Assembly (NCBI RefSeq): GCF_019578655.1
Contig: NC_063264.1
Location: 12,689,213 to 12,753,212, forward strand
Direction: 5' to 3'
DNA length: 64,000 bases
Source: Ricinus communis
Lineage: Eukaryota > Streptophyta > Magnoliopsida > Malpighiales > Euphorbiaceae
Shown: piece by piece, positions 1 through 10,904 of the stretch
Position numbering within the stretch: position 1 is the stretch's first letter
Layout: each line of letters opens with the position of its first letter
Made by a program: the position numbers and the translations under genes
Notes under the pieces: model-generated
Told to the model about the DNA's origin: nothing
Database searches by the model: none
The model's input: the letters and a program-made list of their open reading frames with translations, nothing else

Positions 1-52
1 ATATTATTTTTAATTGATTGGTGGTTGTTTGATTGTTGGTTTCAAGTAGTAT

Positions 53-1851
53 ATGACCAGGAGCTCTAACCCTGATCCTATAGCACCCTTATCTGACCCG
101 GAGCGCTCTCTCAGATTATTGAGATGACATTTGCAGGCAGTTGAGGAGGAGGACAGAGTTACAGTTCAGGTTCAAGGAGTTGACGCAATGGAGAACCTCA
201 ACCCCCAGGCCGATGATGATCAAAGGACCATGTACGAGTTTGCTCGACCCTCTTTAGATGGAATGAGCAGTATAGTCGGACTTCTTTATAGCGGCCAACA
301 ATTTTAGATAAAGGCCAATGTTATCCGGATGATCCAAATGAAAGCGTGCAGTTTGGAGGATTGCCCAGCGAGGATCCCAATGCACATATCTCCAACTTTT
401 TAGAGATTTGTGACACATTCAAGATAAATGGAACAACCGATGATGCCATTCGACTGAGATTGTTTCCATTTTCCTTGAGGGACAGAGCAAAGAGATGGCT
501 GCAATCTCTTCCACAACAGACGATCACTATCTGGAAGACGTTGGCCGAAAAATTTCTATACAAGTATTTTCCTCCCGCTAAAAACTATAAAACTTAGAAA
601 TGACATATCTTCTTTTATGCAGTTTGATGATGAAAGCATGTACGATGCATGGGAGAGGTTTAAGGATCTTTTGAGATGCTGCCCACATCACGGATTGCCA
701 GTGTGGATGTAGGTTCAGACCTTCTATAGCGGGTTGAACCTTGCAACAAGGCAGATGGTGGATGCTGCAGCAGGTGGGGCGCTAAATAGTAAGACGCCCG
801 AGCAAGCTCAGAACCTGATAGAGGAAATGGCCATGAACAACTATCAATGGCAATCCTCTAGGAGCCGACCAGGAAGACAGGGAGTGGTCAACCAAGTGGA
901 CTCTACAGCAGCCTTGGCAGCTCAAGTGGAGCTTCTAGCCAAGAAGATCGACTAACTCCAGATGCCGGTTCATGCAGCGAATGTTGGCTACGAGTTTTGT
1001 GGTGGCCCGTATTACAGTGCGAACTGTACCGCGGTAGGTATGTTTGCTTCATCCTCTACTACTTTTCCATCTAATTCTGTTATGTCTCTGATGTTGAGCA
1101 GGTTGACTATATGGGGAATGCCCCAAGGCAACATAATGATCCTTACAGCAATACATACAACTCTAGGTGGCGCAATCATCCCAATTTCAGTTGGAGGAAC
1201 AATAACGCTCAGGGTCCACCTGATTTTCAGAGACTTCATCAGCAGCCGCAGCAACATTCAGCTGGACCTGCACAAGCTCCTCCTCTACTAGAAAAGAAGT
1301 CAAATTTAGAGGAGCTTATGATGAAGTTTGTGACGTCTACGGAGATGAGGTTCCAGCAAACTGATAGTGCACTTAGGAACCAGTAGGCCTCGATTCGGAA
1401 CTTGGAGACCCAGATTGGCCAAATCTCTAAGATGTTGTCTGAGAGGCAGCAAGGAGCGCTCCCGAGCACCATTGAGTCTAATCCGAGGGAGCACGTGAAT
1501 GCCATCACTTTGCGTTCAGGTAAGTTAGTTTCAGCTCCTTCTAAGCCTATTTTTGATGATGCCACTATCAATGTGCAGGTTGAGGCGAGCAGTAAGGTTA
1601 GGGAACCTGAGGGACAAAAGGTGAAATTAATTCCAGTCAGAGAATATCAACCTAAGATTCTTTATCCTGCTAGAACTAAACAAGCAGAGGTGAAAGAGCA
1701 GTTTAGTAAGTTTTTAGATATTTTTAGACAACTGCATATTAACTTGCCTTTTATTGATGCATTGGAGCAGATGCTGAAGTATGCTAAGTTCTTAAAGGAC
1801 ATACTTAGCAGAAAAAGGAAGTTGGAGGAGGTCGCTATGTTCAAATTTCAA
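53..1851 (+). pseudogene. Athila-like gag, broken
   Basis: Remnant of the capsid/nucleocapsid polyprotein that packages element RNA in the cytoplasm. The likely start is the ATG at 53 (MTRSSNPDPIAPL). The retrotransposon gag domain is clearest at 346-597 (GGLPSEDPNAHISNFLEICD, then FPFSLRDRAKRWLQSLP) and continues at 598-955 in other frames (AWERFKDLLRCCPHHGLP, DAAAGGALNSKTPEQAQ, NNYQW). A degenerate zinc knuckle lies near 990-1030 (YEFCGGPYYSANC), with its first Cys and its His both changed to Tyr. The C-terminal part at 1111-1851 has LETQIGQISKMLSERQQGALP and NAITLRSGK. Stops or frameshifts fall near 124, 305, 345, 597, 709, 954, 1050, 1386 and 1853, so no full Gag can be made. Confidence 0.88.
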
Positions 1852-2374
1852 TGAGGGTGCTCGTGGTGTTTGAGCAAGTTGCGGAGAAAGCGTCACGATC
1901 CAGGGAGTTTCACTATTCCCTGCACTTTAGGTAATTTGTGTATGGATGATGCATTAGCTGATTTGGGGGCTAGCACAAATGTCATGCCCACTAATTTATT
2001 CAATAAACTAGGTTTGGGGGAGGCAAAATCCACTAGGATGTGCATTCAATTAGCTGACCGTTCTGTTAAGTTTCCTAGGGGAATTGTGGCAAAATGTGCT
2101 AGTTAAGGTAGATAAGTTCATATTTCCTGTGGACTTTGTGGTTTTGGATATGGACAATGAGCATGGTGTACCATTAATTTTGGGGAGACCTTTCCTTGCC
2201 ACAGCTAGAGCTAAAATAGACGTATTTGAGGGGAAGTTAGAACTTCATGTAGGGGATGACTTTGTCACTTTTAGTTTACCTTCATTTGATTGTTCTTCTA
2301 CCGACCATGTTCATGCCATTTGTTGTATTGATGGAATTGATCTTGCATGTAATACACAACCACAAGATGTATAA
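1852..2374 (+). pseudogene. Athila-like retropepsin (aspartic protease), frameshifted
   Basis: Protease that would cleave the Gag-Pol polyprotein. The first part reads KRHDPGSFTIPCTLGN, then the catalytic box DLGAS with its Asp codon at 1960-1962, then LADRSVKFPRGI. The frame shifts near 2095 and the second half resumes as VLVKVDKFIFPVDFVVLDMD with the conserved LILGRPFLATARAKIDV at about 2184-2230. The active-site Asp is kept but the frameshift separates it from the C-terminal half. It directly follows gag, as expected for a gag-pol polyprotein. Reverse transcriptase should come next and does not. Confidence 0.86.
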
Positions 2375-3155
2375 ATGGATGATGCTATACATGTTTCTTC
2401 TCCTATTAGTATGTGTTATTCATCTAAAAAAAATAACTTGTATCAATATGAGACTTTGTGCTATGATATACCCGAGAAGGGTAGTTGCAAGTTTGTTTTT
2501 GACAGGTCACCTAGCCGGAATGCGGAGTGGATGAATGGACATCCCAAATCAGTCTAGAGAGCACCTCCATGGTCATCTACTGCACACATCGGACCTTCTC
2601 ATTGCGCTTATATGCCTCGAGCCCCAACTTACATTGAGCCTACCTTGTTAATTTGCCCGCGATGCAGGAATGCTGTTGTAGAGTCCAGCTAGACGACTCG
2701 AACAAAAAGAAGCTCCGTCGGGAGGCATTCCCGAATCTATTTTTTTGCTTTCTGAATTTTTGGACATTTTTTTTATTATTTTATGTAGTCATTAGTAGTT
2801 AGATATTTCAATCTGTTTTTAGTAAGTTTGATTTTGAGGAGATACTATCTTATTAAACCTTTTACTAGATGTTGCTTGGAATGTGTATATTCTTGAGTTT
2901 TGCAGGAGTTAGCCTACTTGATGCTCGTACCTAATTTTGAGGACTAACATATTTTGAAGTGTTAAAGTACACATCAAGGGCAGTATCTAGTAGACTTTCT
3001 AGTTTTTATCTCTTTATGTCGTTTTGTTCTTCTCTTAGTTTTCCAATTTCTTTTATGGACTCCCATAATCTACTTCATTTTACATATTTTATTCCTGCCT
3101 ACCTTGTTCACACTGAGGATGTTGTTTTTCACAAGTGGTAGGTACCGAGATTTGT
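2375..3155 (+). other. Internal region with pol missing
   Basis: Between the protease and the post-pol remnant there is no reverse transcriptase, RNase H or integrase signature in any frame. A 60-codon open stretch at 2375-2557 continues from the protease end but matches nothing I recognise. From about 2690 the sequence becomes AT-rich after a GAGGCATTCCCGAA-like motif of the sort that follows integrase in this lineage. This suggests that almost the whole of pol was deleted. Confidence 0.6.
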
Positions 3156-3300
3156 GCAATCGGACTTTTATCGAACCTTGTTGGAAGAAGGCAATGAAAG
3201 AATCTCTTAATTACAATCCGTACCAGCCCATTCCTCTACCACAGACTAGCCAACCCCTTGATATACCTGCTGATGCACCTGCTTTCACTCTGGAGCCATA
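3156..3300 (+). pseudogene. C-terminal tail of the post-pol ORF
   Basis: A 45-codon remnant ending PQTSQPLDIPADAPAFTLEP followed by a stop at 3299-3301. The same ending, with small changes, closes the larger minus-strand post-pol ORFs near 34395 and 54767. Most of that ORF is therefore deleted in this copy. Its function is unknown, and nothing here is long enough to act as a protein. Confidence 0.6.
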
Positions 3301-4672
3301 GTCAGGGCAGTATTAGTTCTTTTTCCTTTTTGATTTCTTAGATTTTGTACACTGGGGACGGTGTGTCCTTCAAGTGTGGGGTCGGTGATATTTATCCCGT
3401 CTCAGTAATTTGTTTATTCTTTGTGCAATTTTTTGTAAAATTTTGAACATTTTTCACTTTGTTTCGATGCTCTTACTGTTGACTTGCTTTTGAAATCCTG
3501 TTTATGTCCATGTGATCGGATAAAACCGATAGTGTTGAGTCTTGCGGAATAATGTAAGATAATTAGTTTGAGTTCTGCACTAAGTTGCTTTGGTTTATTT
3601 AATTCTGTTTTGATGATTTTCGTTTGGAACCTACTCAAAGGCACACTTGTGAGAAATTGAGCCTAAATTGTAAGCGTACACTTTATATGCTTGTATTTAT
3701 TTCTTGTTGAGAGTGCCGATTACTGTCTTTACTTTTAGAACTTGCTCGGTAATGCTTATGAGGGCCATAAGGGGAGTTTAATACTTTGGTATGATAGAGG
3801 CACTTAGGTTTTTCATTCTAGCCAAATAGCCTTCATTCGTTTATTGATTCTGTAGATAACCCCTTCTTTCACCATTTCCTGTATCATATTCCATTACCAC
3901 TTAGTTTTATTATGCTTTGGGTTATGATTTTGCATATGAGTTGTTTTTATTGGGAATTTTTGTCTTGGGAATAGCATTGGAATCTTGTAGCAGCTTACTT
4001 CAATCCAAAAAGAAATTCACTCTATTATGTGAATGTTCTTCCTAGTTGAAAAAAAAAAGAGATTGAAGAATAAGAGGGAAAGGTGATGAAAAGAAAGATA
4101 GTAAGTGAGCTAAACATTTTGACTTGATTCCTATTTCCCACCTTGGACTACTGTCCATTGTTTACCCCTTGTGATCATTGTGACTTATGTGCAGGTCATG
4201 TATTTCATTGCAGAACACCATAGGTTCAACTCTGACCAAATTTACGTACCCTTACCTAATCCCCATTACAACCTTTATAAAGACCTCTTGACATGGTTGT
4301 TGACTCTCCATAAGTGGTAGGAGTAGGATTTAAGAGCAAGCATATAGTAGGTAAGGCAGTAGTTAATGCATTGAGCGATTAAACACTACCCTTTAAACAC
4401 TTTGAGTGATTTAGAGTGAATCTGGTGAGGAGTTGGTTCTGAATAATTTCGTTGAGACAATATTGTGTGAACTATTGGCATCTTGGTTGTGATACTTGAA
4501 TTGATTACTTCTTTTCTTTTTGTTTGACTTACGGTTGTTAAGGATATGTGGAGGAGCTCTCTAGCTTGTCTATCAGTTTAGGTATTGTTCCTTAGTGGTT
4601 TATTTTCCTTACTTTACTTTTGATTGCTTGAGGACAAGCAATGAGCTAAGTGTGGGGTTATTTGATGTGCGT
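3301..4672 (+). other. Athila-type 3-prime non-coding region with polypurine tract
   Basis: About 1.4 kb without coding signal between the post-pol remnant and the LTR. The same stretch occurs in reverse complement at 32944-34394 and 53369-54766, so it is a conserved, non-coding part of this family. It ends with CTTGAGGACAAGCAATGAGC at about 4627-4646 and the G-rich AAGTGTGGGGTTATT just before the LTR. That G-rich run is the presumed polypurine tract that primes plus-strand DNA synthesis. Confidence 0.75.
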
Positions 4673-6121
4673 AAAATACACACATCTAAATGGGGTTTTT
4701 AAGATCAATTTTATGGATATTTGGATGTGAATTGGTATCAACACTCACCCTATGCATCTGTTTGTGTGCATTAGGTCCAAAAGAAGTCAAAGAATAAAAA
4801 AGGAAAGAATTGGAGCATAATTGGACGTCAAAGCTGCCGAAACGAGCTAAGTACAAACATCAGGAAGCTGAACAGGGCCGTGTTGGTTTCAACACTGGTC
4901 GTGTTCCTAACAAGGGCATCAACACGGCCATGTTGCGTGCATCAAAACAGCAAAGAAAAGGAAGTTCTTAGGGAGCACGGCCACAGAGAGTAACACGTCC
5001 AGGAACACCAGAACTTGTCCCCAACACGGCCGTGTTGGCGGCGACAGGGGGAATAATTAAAAGAACGAAGAGAGGAAAGAACTAGGGGAGGCTAGGGTTA
5101 GAACATCCAAAACCCTAATTTTTCTCTCTCTAAGGATTTTCTGAGCTGAAACTAAGAAAAAAGGAGACTTGGATCAAGGTTTCAATCGGATTCCCTTCAT
5201 AGATTGAAGATTGGGCGAGGTTCGCTGATTGGTTCTCAAATCGAGCAAGAGGCAACTAGGGTTTGAGATTTCAAATTTGCAAATTTAGGGTTTTTCATTC
5301 AGCTTGAAAGAGAAGGGTGTACATGCCTTTAATTTTCTTTTCCTTATTTTGTTCCCCAATTGCTTTAACCATGAACATGAGTAGCTAGATCTTTTGAACC
5401 CATTGGGGTTCACCTTTGTTAATGGATTATGCTTAATTGTTAGTTTTATAATTGTTATTCTTGCAATCTTCTTGCTATTTAGTAATAAAAGTTTGATTCA
5501 GTTATTTTGAGATGTTGAATTAATTGTTTATTGGGTTGTTTCTTGACATTGAAAAATGCTTGTTGCAATTGGACATTGAATAGTAAGGACTAGTAGTTAA
5601 CACTTAGAGATAAAGTTGATTTACTCGCCGGATTAAGAATTAATAACTCTTAATAGTTTTAGATCATACTTAATGCTAATCTGTAGTAATCCAATAGGAA
5701 GAGATTCCATTAGATTAGTGCAGGTTTAGGAATTCGGTAAGCTCGAGAGAGGAACCGGGATTCAATTCAGGATTTAGGCACGGGTAAGCAAGATCGGCAA
5801 TCCATAAAATACATCTTTAGAATTCCATCACTTAGGCTCCCTTTTGGGTTTGTTTCTCTCCTTGCAATTGTCTTTTGATTGTTTGTTGTCCTTCATTTAC
5901 TTATTTGCACTCATAATCATTAGCTGGTACGTTAGAACTTTCACACCCTATTTCAGACTAGATAACATAGTAAACAGTAGTAACTCTAGGTTAACCCGAT
6001 CTCTAAGGATACTACCTTGATACTCACTAGTGCTAGGCTGCATCTATAGGTTCACTGCCTTAGGTGTAGGTTGCAGGTATACTGCCTTAGGTCATAGTCT
6101 TGCTTGACTTAGAACACATCA
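4673..6121 (+). repeat. Athila-family LTR (3-prime LTR), 1449 bp
   Basis: Begins TGATGTGCGTAAAATACACA and ends AACACATCA, giving the usual TG...CA ends with a TGATGTG/CACATCA inverted pair. Homologous LTRs lie at 26157, 28614 (minus, split), 46690 (solo), 52975 (fragment) and 58917 (minus). The first 400 bases carry several AACACGG/CCGTGTT motifs, including a perfect 18-bp palindrome at 5021-5038. A telo-box AAACCCTAA lies at 5110-5118, followed by a CT-rich leader. The last 150 bases (CTGCCTTAGGTGTAGGTTGC) group it with the LTR at 26157 and apart from those at 28614, 46690 and 58917. Confidence 0.88.
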
Positions 6122-6429
6122 ATTGGACTCCAAATAGCTTCACTTGATTATCTTAGGATTATCTTAACTTGTTCATACCTTTATATATCGATTAAGTTGA
6201 TAAGAGTATGTTGAGGCCCATTGTTTTGCTTAAGCCCTTAGACTTTGAATCTGACTAGGACTCCTAGTTGGATTATGATTCCTAGTTGAAATAGGATTCC
6301 TTTCATCGCTTGAACTCCTAATGTCATCAGGACTCCTTGCTGGATTAGGATTCCTAGTAGGATTAGAATCCTTGTGGAAGTAGGATTCTTTGAGCAAGTA
6401 GGATATCCATCATTAGAATTCCTTGTGCT
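6122..6429. other. AT-rich flank with short degenerate repeats
   Basis: Flank of the Athila LTR. From about 6250 to 6420 the word GGATTCCTAGT and variants (ACTCCTAGTTGG, GGATTAGGATTC, AGGATTCTTTG) recur every 15-30 bases. I see no ORF, RNA gene or element end in it. Confidence 0.4.
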
Positions 6430-7954
6430 ACATGGGTTCTCATTAAGTCATACTAGCAAATCTAGACTTATCGCTCACGTCCTTTTTTTGTTTGTGTTCT
6501 TTGTCTACCCTTGTGTTTAAATCAATTCGATTTGATTCTTACGCTTAGCCATATGGAAGAGAATAAAGAACTTAGGGTTTCTTTTCTTATTGGATCCGAA
6601 ATCCTACCTATATTCTCATATCTTCATTTCTTTTCTTCGTCTCTTTCTAATCTATGTCTAGTATGATGGTTTTGTTTTATTTGGAAAGCACAAACATGAG
6701 TGTTGACTTAAAGCGTATGGAAGCGGTAATCAAAGGCACGATCTAATGCTTGGACAAATGCGAAGAAAGAAAAATAGTTAATTGAGTATTGATTTCATTC
6801 TCCAAATGATCACAAACGAATATTTTGGAGGAAAGAAGGAACAATGAGTATCGAGGCACGCCCAAATGTTCAGATTCAAGATTTGCACCATTAAGATCAC
6901 TATCATTTCTTATTCCTCTAGGCACGAGGACTCTTGATGACACAAGGATTAACCTAAGGAATCATCAGAACGTAATTGACAAGGTTGGCTGGTGGATTGG
7001 GATATGACATGATGATCAAGCAGGACAAGACCTAAATCCATACACGCAAGAGAGAAATCATGTTGTTTTCAATTAATCCAAGCGTCATACAAGCGGGAAT
7101 GCGAGCATTTTGATGTTTGGGATGCATATAATGAAGTATGCGTGACTTGATGATCAAGTAGGACGACACACGTATCCATGTGTGTGATGGAGAAATCATG
7201 TCGCTTTCAATTAATCCCAGTGCGAATGCACACATTTTGATGCTTGGGATGCATATAATGAAATAATTTAGGCCAGAGTGTTATTAGGTATGCCCACGTG
7301 AATTTTTCCTTGTTTTTGTTAAGCTGGCTCATAAATTTAGGACTACGAAACTTGTTGGCTGGTCAACTCCTCTCTAGTTCTTGATTTGACTTTAATTTAT
7401 TCATCTTTACTTTTTTTTTCATATTTAGCTTCTAGTTTCTTCTTCTTATGGAATGAGAGCTTTCCCATTATAAAAACTACATGCAACTGAATACTTCAGG
7501 CTAGTAAGCATATTTTTTCATTTTTCTACCTTGTGGAAAATTAAATTATGGGTTTTTTCAAGAACCTTATGAACTTACCAACATCGTGCTAGCGAGCATA
7601 GACTTATTACTCATGTCCTTCCTTTCTTTTATATTCTTTGTCTACCCTTATGTCAAAATCAATTTGATTTAATCCTTACGCTTAGCCGTATTTTAGAGGA
7701 TAAAGAACTTGTTATTTTTTTCCTTATCGGATCGATAATCCTACCTATCTTCTCATTTTGTTCATTTCTTTTGTGCCACTCTTTCTAATCTCTGTCTAGT
7801 AGGTTTGGCCTTTCTAGAGAACATAAACACAAGTGTTTAGTGAAAACATGTGGAAGCAGCAATCACAGGCACTGATCTAATGCTTGGACAAATGCCAAGA
7901 AAGAGAATTAGTTGACTGAAAATTGGTACCATTCTCTGAATGTCACAAACGAGT
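6430..7954 (+). repeat. R1 repeat, plus-oriented copies (1.1-kb unit)
   Basis: One full unit and the start of a second of an AT-rich repeat with no recognisable coding content. Landmarks in order: CTTATCGCTCACGTCC (6469), a run near 6540-6620 with GCTTAGCCATATGGAAGAG, CTAATGCTTGGACAAATG (6743), ATGATCACAAACGAAT (6805), TCCAAGCGTCATACAAGCGG (7077), GCATATAATGAAGTA and the TTCTTCTTATGGAATGAG block (7439). The landmark at 6743 recurs at about 7877, so the unit is near 1.13 kb. Short open frames inside it are not conserved between copies. Confidence 0.7.
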
Positions 7955-8819
7955 CTTTTGTCGATTAGGAATAGATGATCCAAGAATGAAATCAAATTTA
8001 TGCTCTATTCCCCTAATTGCTTGCAATCCATATTGGATCTCTTCGGAAAAGAAATCATCAAATTCTTACAACAAAGAAAGAAAAACACTAGGCAAAGAAA
8101 AGTCAAACTCGTTAGCATTAAAGTAAGCCTCTTTGTACATAACTACAACCGGGGTCGATTGGTCAAGAAGGCTCTTTTCACCTCACTCTCTCTGCATAAA
8201 AACTCTTTTTCCTCCCATTTTTCTTACGTTTCATACCCTCACCATTTTTTTCTCTAATGCACATACTCTCTTTATTTTATTCTTTTTATGCACTTATGCT
8301 CTCATTTTCTTTCTTTTCTTGAGTACCATCACTCATGTGTTTTGTATTGATCTCCATTTTCATGCGCATTTGGTCTTCATATACCTCTTTGGGTGTCAAA
8401 GGAACAAGTGTAATAGATTTGGCACTCATTACAAAAGAGTATTTGTTAGTAAAACCATCATGAATGACTCATCTATCAAATTGCCATGGGCGGCCTAAAA
8501 GAATATGTCCAGCATACATAGGCACCATATCACACAATACCTCATCCTTATACTTACCAATAGAGAAAGCCACTAGTACTTGCTTAGCAACTTTAACCTC
8601 ACAAAAATCATTCAACCATTGAAACTTATATGCCCTATGGTGTTTAAAAGTTGGCAAACATAATTTTTGAACAAGTTCGACACTAGCCATAGTGGTACAA
8701 CTACCCCTATCAATTATCATGTTACATACCTTATCATTGACTTCGTATATAGTATGAAAGTTATTGTCTCTTTGTACCTCTTCCTCTTTTGCTTGCAAAC
8801 TCAATGCTTGCCTTGCCAT
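7955..8819 (-). pseudogene. Ty3/gypsy (chromovirus-like) protease to start of reverse transcriptase
   Basis: Minus-strand pol fragment. The protease frame at 8469-8819 has the active-site Asp in IIDRGSCTT (residue 37), YKFQWLNDFCEVKVAKQVLV and a final HILLGRPWQFDR. The residue after the Asp is Arg, where Gly, Ser or Thr is usual, so the protease is probably dead. Further downstream on the same strand come ITLVPLTPKEVYED (about 8360-8400) and the entry to reverse transcriptase, EEIQYGLQAIRGIEHKFDF with PNR (about 7965-8040). Stops interrupt it. It ends abruptly where R1 resumes, so the reverse transcriptase core is absent. Confidence 0.82.
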
Positions 8820-9508
8820 TAATTTATCACCTTGTTCGCATACTCTTGGTCAATACCATCTTCTAAGGGCAGCATCTCTTCTTATTCTTCACTTTCAGAC
8901 TTCACTTACCTATTGTCCCTCATAATCATGGATCTTTTATTTGGACATTGAGAAGCTATGTGGCCCATTTACAAACACCTAGAACATTTAATATCTCTAG
9001 TTTTGGATGTTTGAGGAGTGGATTTACTTAGAATTTTTTACTGCCCTCCATTTTAGTATCCTTGAAAGACTCAAATTTAGGCTTAGAAACAATCTTGTCA
9101 TCCTTCTTCCAACTTGACTTCCATGAGAAAGTTGAGCCCGAATTGGTTTTGGCACTCTTGCTCTTCAATTATCTCTCAATCTTCATGGCCATGTGCAACA
9201 TATCCTCCATCTCCACATAGTGTTGAAGTTCAACCACATTAGTTATATCTCGGTTAAATCCTTGCAAGAACCTTGCCATTGTTGCTTCACGGTCTTCTTC
9301 TACATTAGCCTGAATAATTTTAATCTCCATCTGTTTATAATATTCTTCAACACCCTTAGATCCTTGTACTAGAATTTGCAATCTATTATGCAACTCTTTA
9401 TGATAATGTTAACAAGTAAAACATTTCCTCATCACAGCTTTCATCTCCTCCCATGTGGAAATAGGATGCACTCGATTCGTCCTACTCATCACAAGTTGGT
9501 CCCACCAG
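8820..9508 (-). pseudogene. Ty3/gypsy gag fragment with zinc knuckle
   Basis: Continuous with the protease fragment downstream. From the upstream end it reads WWDQLV, STWEEMKAVMRKCF (about 9440-9508), HNRLQILVQGSKGVEEYYKQ, ANVEEDREATMARFLQGFNR and VELQHYVEMEDMLHMAMKIE (9169-9393). It ends in a zinc knuckle near 8937-8990 with CSRC, a stop, then MGHIASQC. Together these are the gag core and nucleocapsid of a Ty3/gypsy element. The N-terminal third is missing, because the fragment begins within WWDQLV directly against R1 sequence. Confidence 0.82.
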
Positions 9509-10071
9509 GGAATGCAAGTATTTTGATGTTTGGAATGCATATAATGAAGTAATTTGGGTTGGAGTATTATTACATAGCCCATGCAAATTTTCCTTTTTTT
9601 GTTAAGCTGGCTCATAAAATTTGGGACTATGAGAATTATTGACTAGTCGACTCCTCTCTATTTCTTATGGAATGTGGGCTTTCGCACTATAAAACTACAT
9701 GCAATCGAACATTTGAGGCTAATGAGCATATTATTTTAGTTTTCTACCTTACAATAATTCAAGTTATGGGTTCTTTCAAGAACTTTGTGGACTTATCAAT
9801 ACCCGTGCTAGCGAGCATAGACTTATCACTCACGTCCGTCCTTTCTTTTTGTATTCTTTATTTACCCTTTTATTTAAATCAATTTGATTTGATTCCTATG
9901 CTTAGTCATATGGAAGAGAACAAAGAACTTTTGATTTTATTCCTTATTGGATCTGAAATCCTATCTATGTAATCATTTTGTTCCTCTCTTTCTGATCTCT
10001 GTATAGTATGATGTTTTTTTTATTTGGGGAGCATAAACACGAGTGCTGAGTGAAAGCGCATGGAAGCGGCA
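9509..10071 (+). repeat. R1 repeat, plus-oriented part
   Basis: R1 resumes in the middle of its unit at GGGAATGCAAGTATTTTGATG and runs through the landmarks AAGCTGGCTCATAAAATTTG (9604), TTCTTATGGAATGTGGGC (9662), CACTCACGTCC (9826) and GCTTAGTCATATGGAAGAG (9901). It ends in AAGCGGCA, where the solo LTR begins. The unit part between the landmark near 7960 and 9509, normally about 290 bases, is absent and replaced by the gypsy fragment. Confidence 0.7.
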
Positions 10072-10904
10072 TGATGCAACAAAGACAAGAACTACAAATG
10101 ATCCTTTAAGCTTTTAAGGAGGTCCAATGACAAGATCCTAGTCTAAAAGGATGCAAGAAGCTTTGTTGGGCTTAATTAAAGATATTTGGAGTGTTCAAAC
10201 ATAATAAGGCTCAGCCCAAGGCTTAGGATTGTAAAAAGGGACCAAAATCATCAATTCAATGCATGAAGTTTGAGATGAAATCAAAGGTCCAATACAATTC
10301 ATTTGAAGCCTTTTTATTTTCATTTTTATTAAGTTTTCTTAAGTTACAGTGTGATTAGTTGTCATTTGGAGTCACACAATGGATGCACATGATTAGTTGT
10401 CATTTCAGAGTTATAAAATTATTGCCATCAATGTTAAAATAACCACTTTTAATGAGTTTTAATGGGATTAAAAGGAAAAACATGGGAAAGCTCAAAAGAC
10501 ATCCATTTAGCATTCTTTGTCTTGTTTTGGCTATAAATATCAAAGCCAAATTCATTTGTTAAAATCAATTTGATGAATGATAATTTTTATTTGCTCTTTA
10601 TGAGTGTTTCTGCTTAAGTTCTTGCATGAACATTGAACATATCAAAATATTTTTAGTTTTTGGCATTCTTTAACAAAAACCTTGTGTTGGATTCTTAACT
10701 TATCAAATTATACTTGGTTTGTGGGGTTTGCAATTGAATTCAAGTGCTAGTTTCATTGTTGGAACTAGTTTTCCCTAACTTCACTTGAGGAGATCTTTGA
10801 ATTTTGGAATCATCTTGATTGGAGGTTGTTTTCTTGCATTCCATATGTATCATAACTCATTAGTTATTCAGGGGTATGGCTGGTAAGATGATGATATCCT
10901 ATCA
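10072..10904 (+). mobile_element. Solo LTR, 833 bp, with target duplication
   Basis: A block unlike the surrounding R1. It begins TGATGCAACAAAG and ends GATATCCTATCA, so it has TG...CA ends and a short TGAT/ATCA inverted pair. The five bases CGGCA precede it (10067-10071) and follow it (10905-10909), a perfect target duplication. Removing the insert and one duplicate rejoins the R1 text AAGCGGCA to AGCATAGGCAC. It has no coding sequence, no primer site and no second LTR, so it is best read as a solo LTR left by LTR-LTR recombination. The orientation is taken from the TATA box. Confidence 0.85.
10531..10540 (+). promoter_or_regulatory. Probable TATA box of the solo LTR
   Basis: CTATAAATAT sits about 460 bases into the 833-bp LTR, a normal place for the U3 promoter. 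No transcript start can be read from the sequence. Confidence 0.5.

Larger units (their letters stand above)
1..6121 (+). mobile_element. Athila-type Ty3/gypsy element, 3-prime part
   Basis: Plus-strand LTR retrotransposon whose 5-prime LTR lies outside the window. In order it holds a broken gag, a broken retropepsin, a region where reverse transcriptase, RNase H and integrase should be but are absent, a short tail of the post-pol ORF, a long non-coding 3-prime region and a 1449-bp LTR. Lineage is judged from the gag and protease wording, which matches Athila-type gag-pol, and from the post-pol ORF found in the related minus-strand copies. It cannot move on its own. The 5-prime flank is missing, so a target duplication cannot be tested. 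Confidence 0.85.

Noticed and set aside
8133..8498. 121-codon plus-strand open frame with hydrophobic text, like a membrane protein
   Set aside because: It is antisense to the gypsy protease and early reverse transcriptase fragment, whose conserved words lie on the minus strand.
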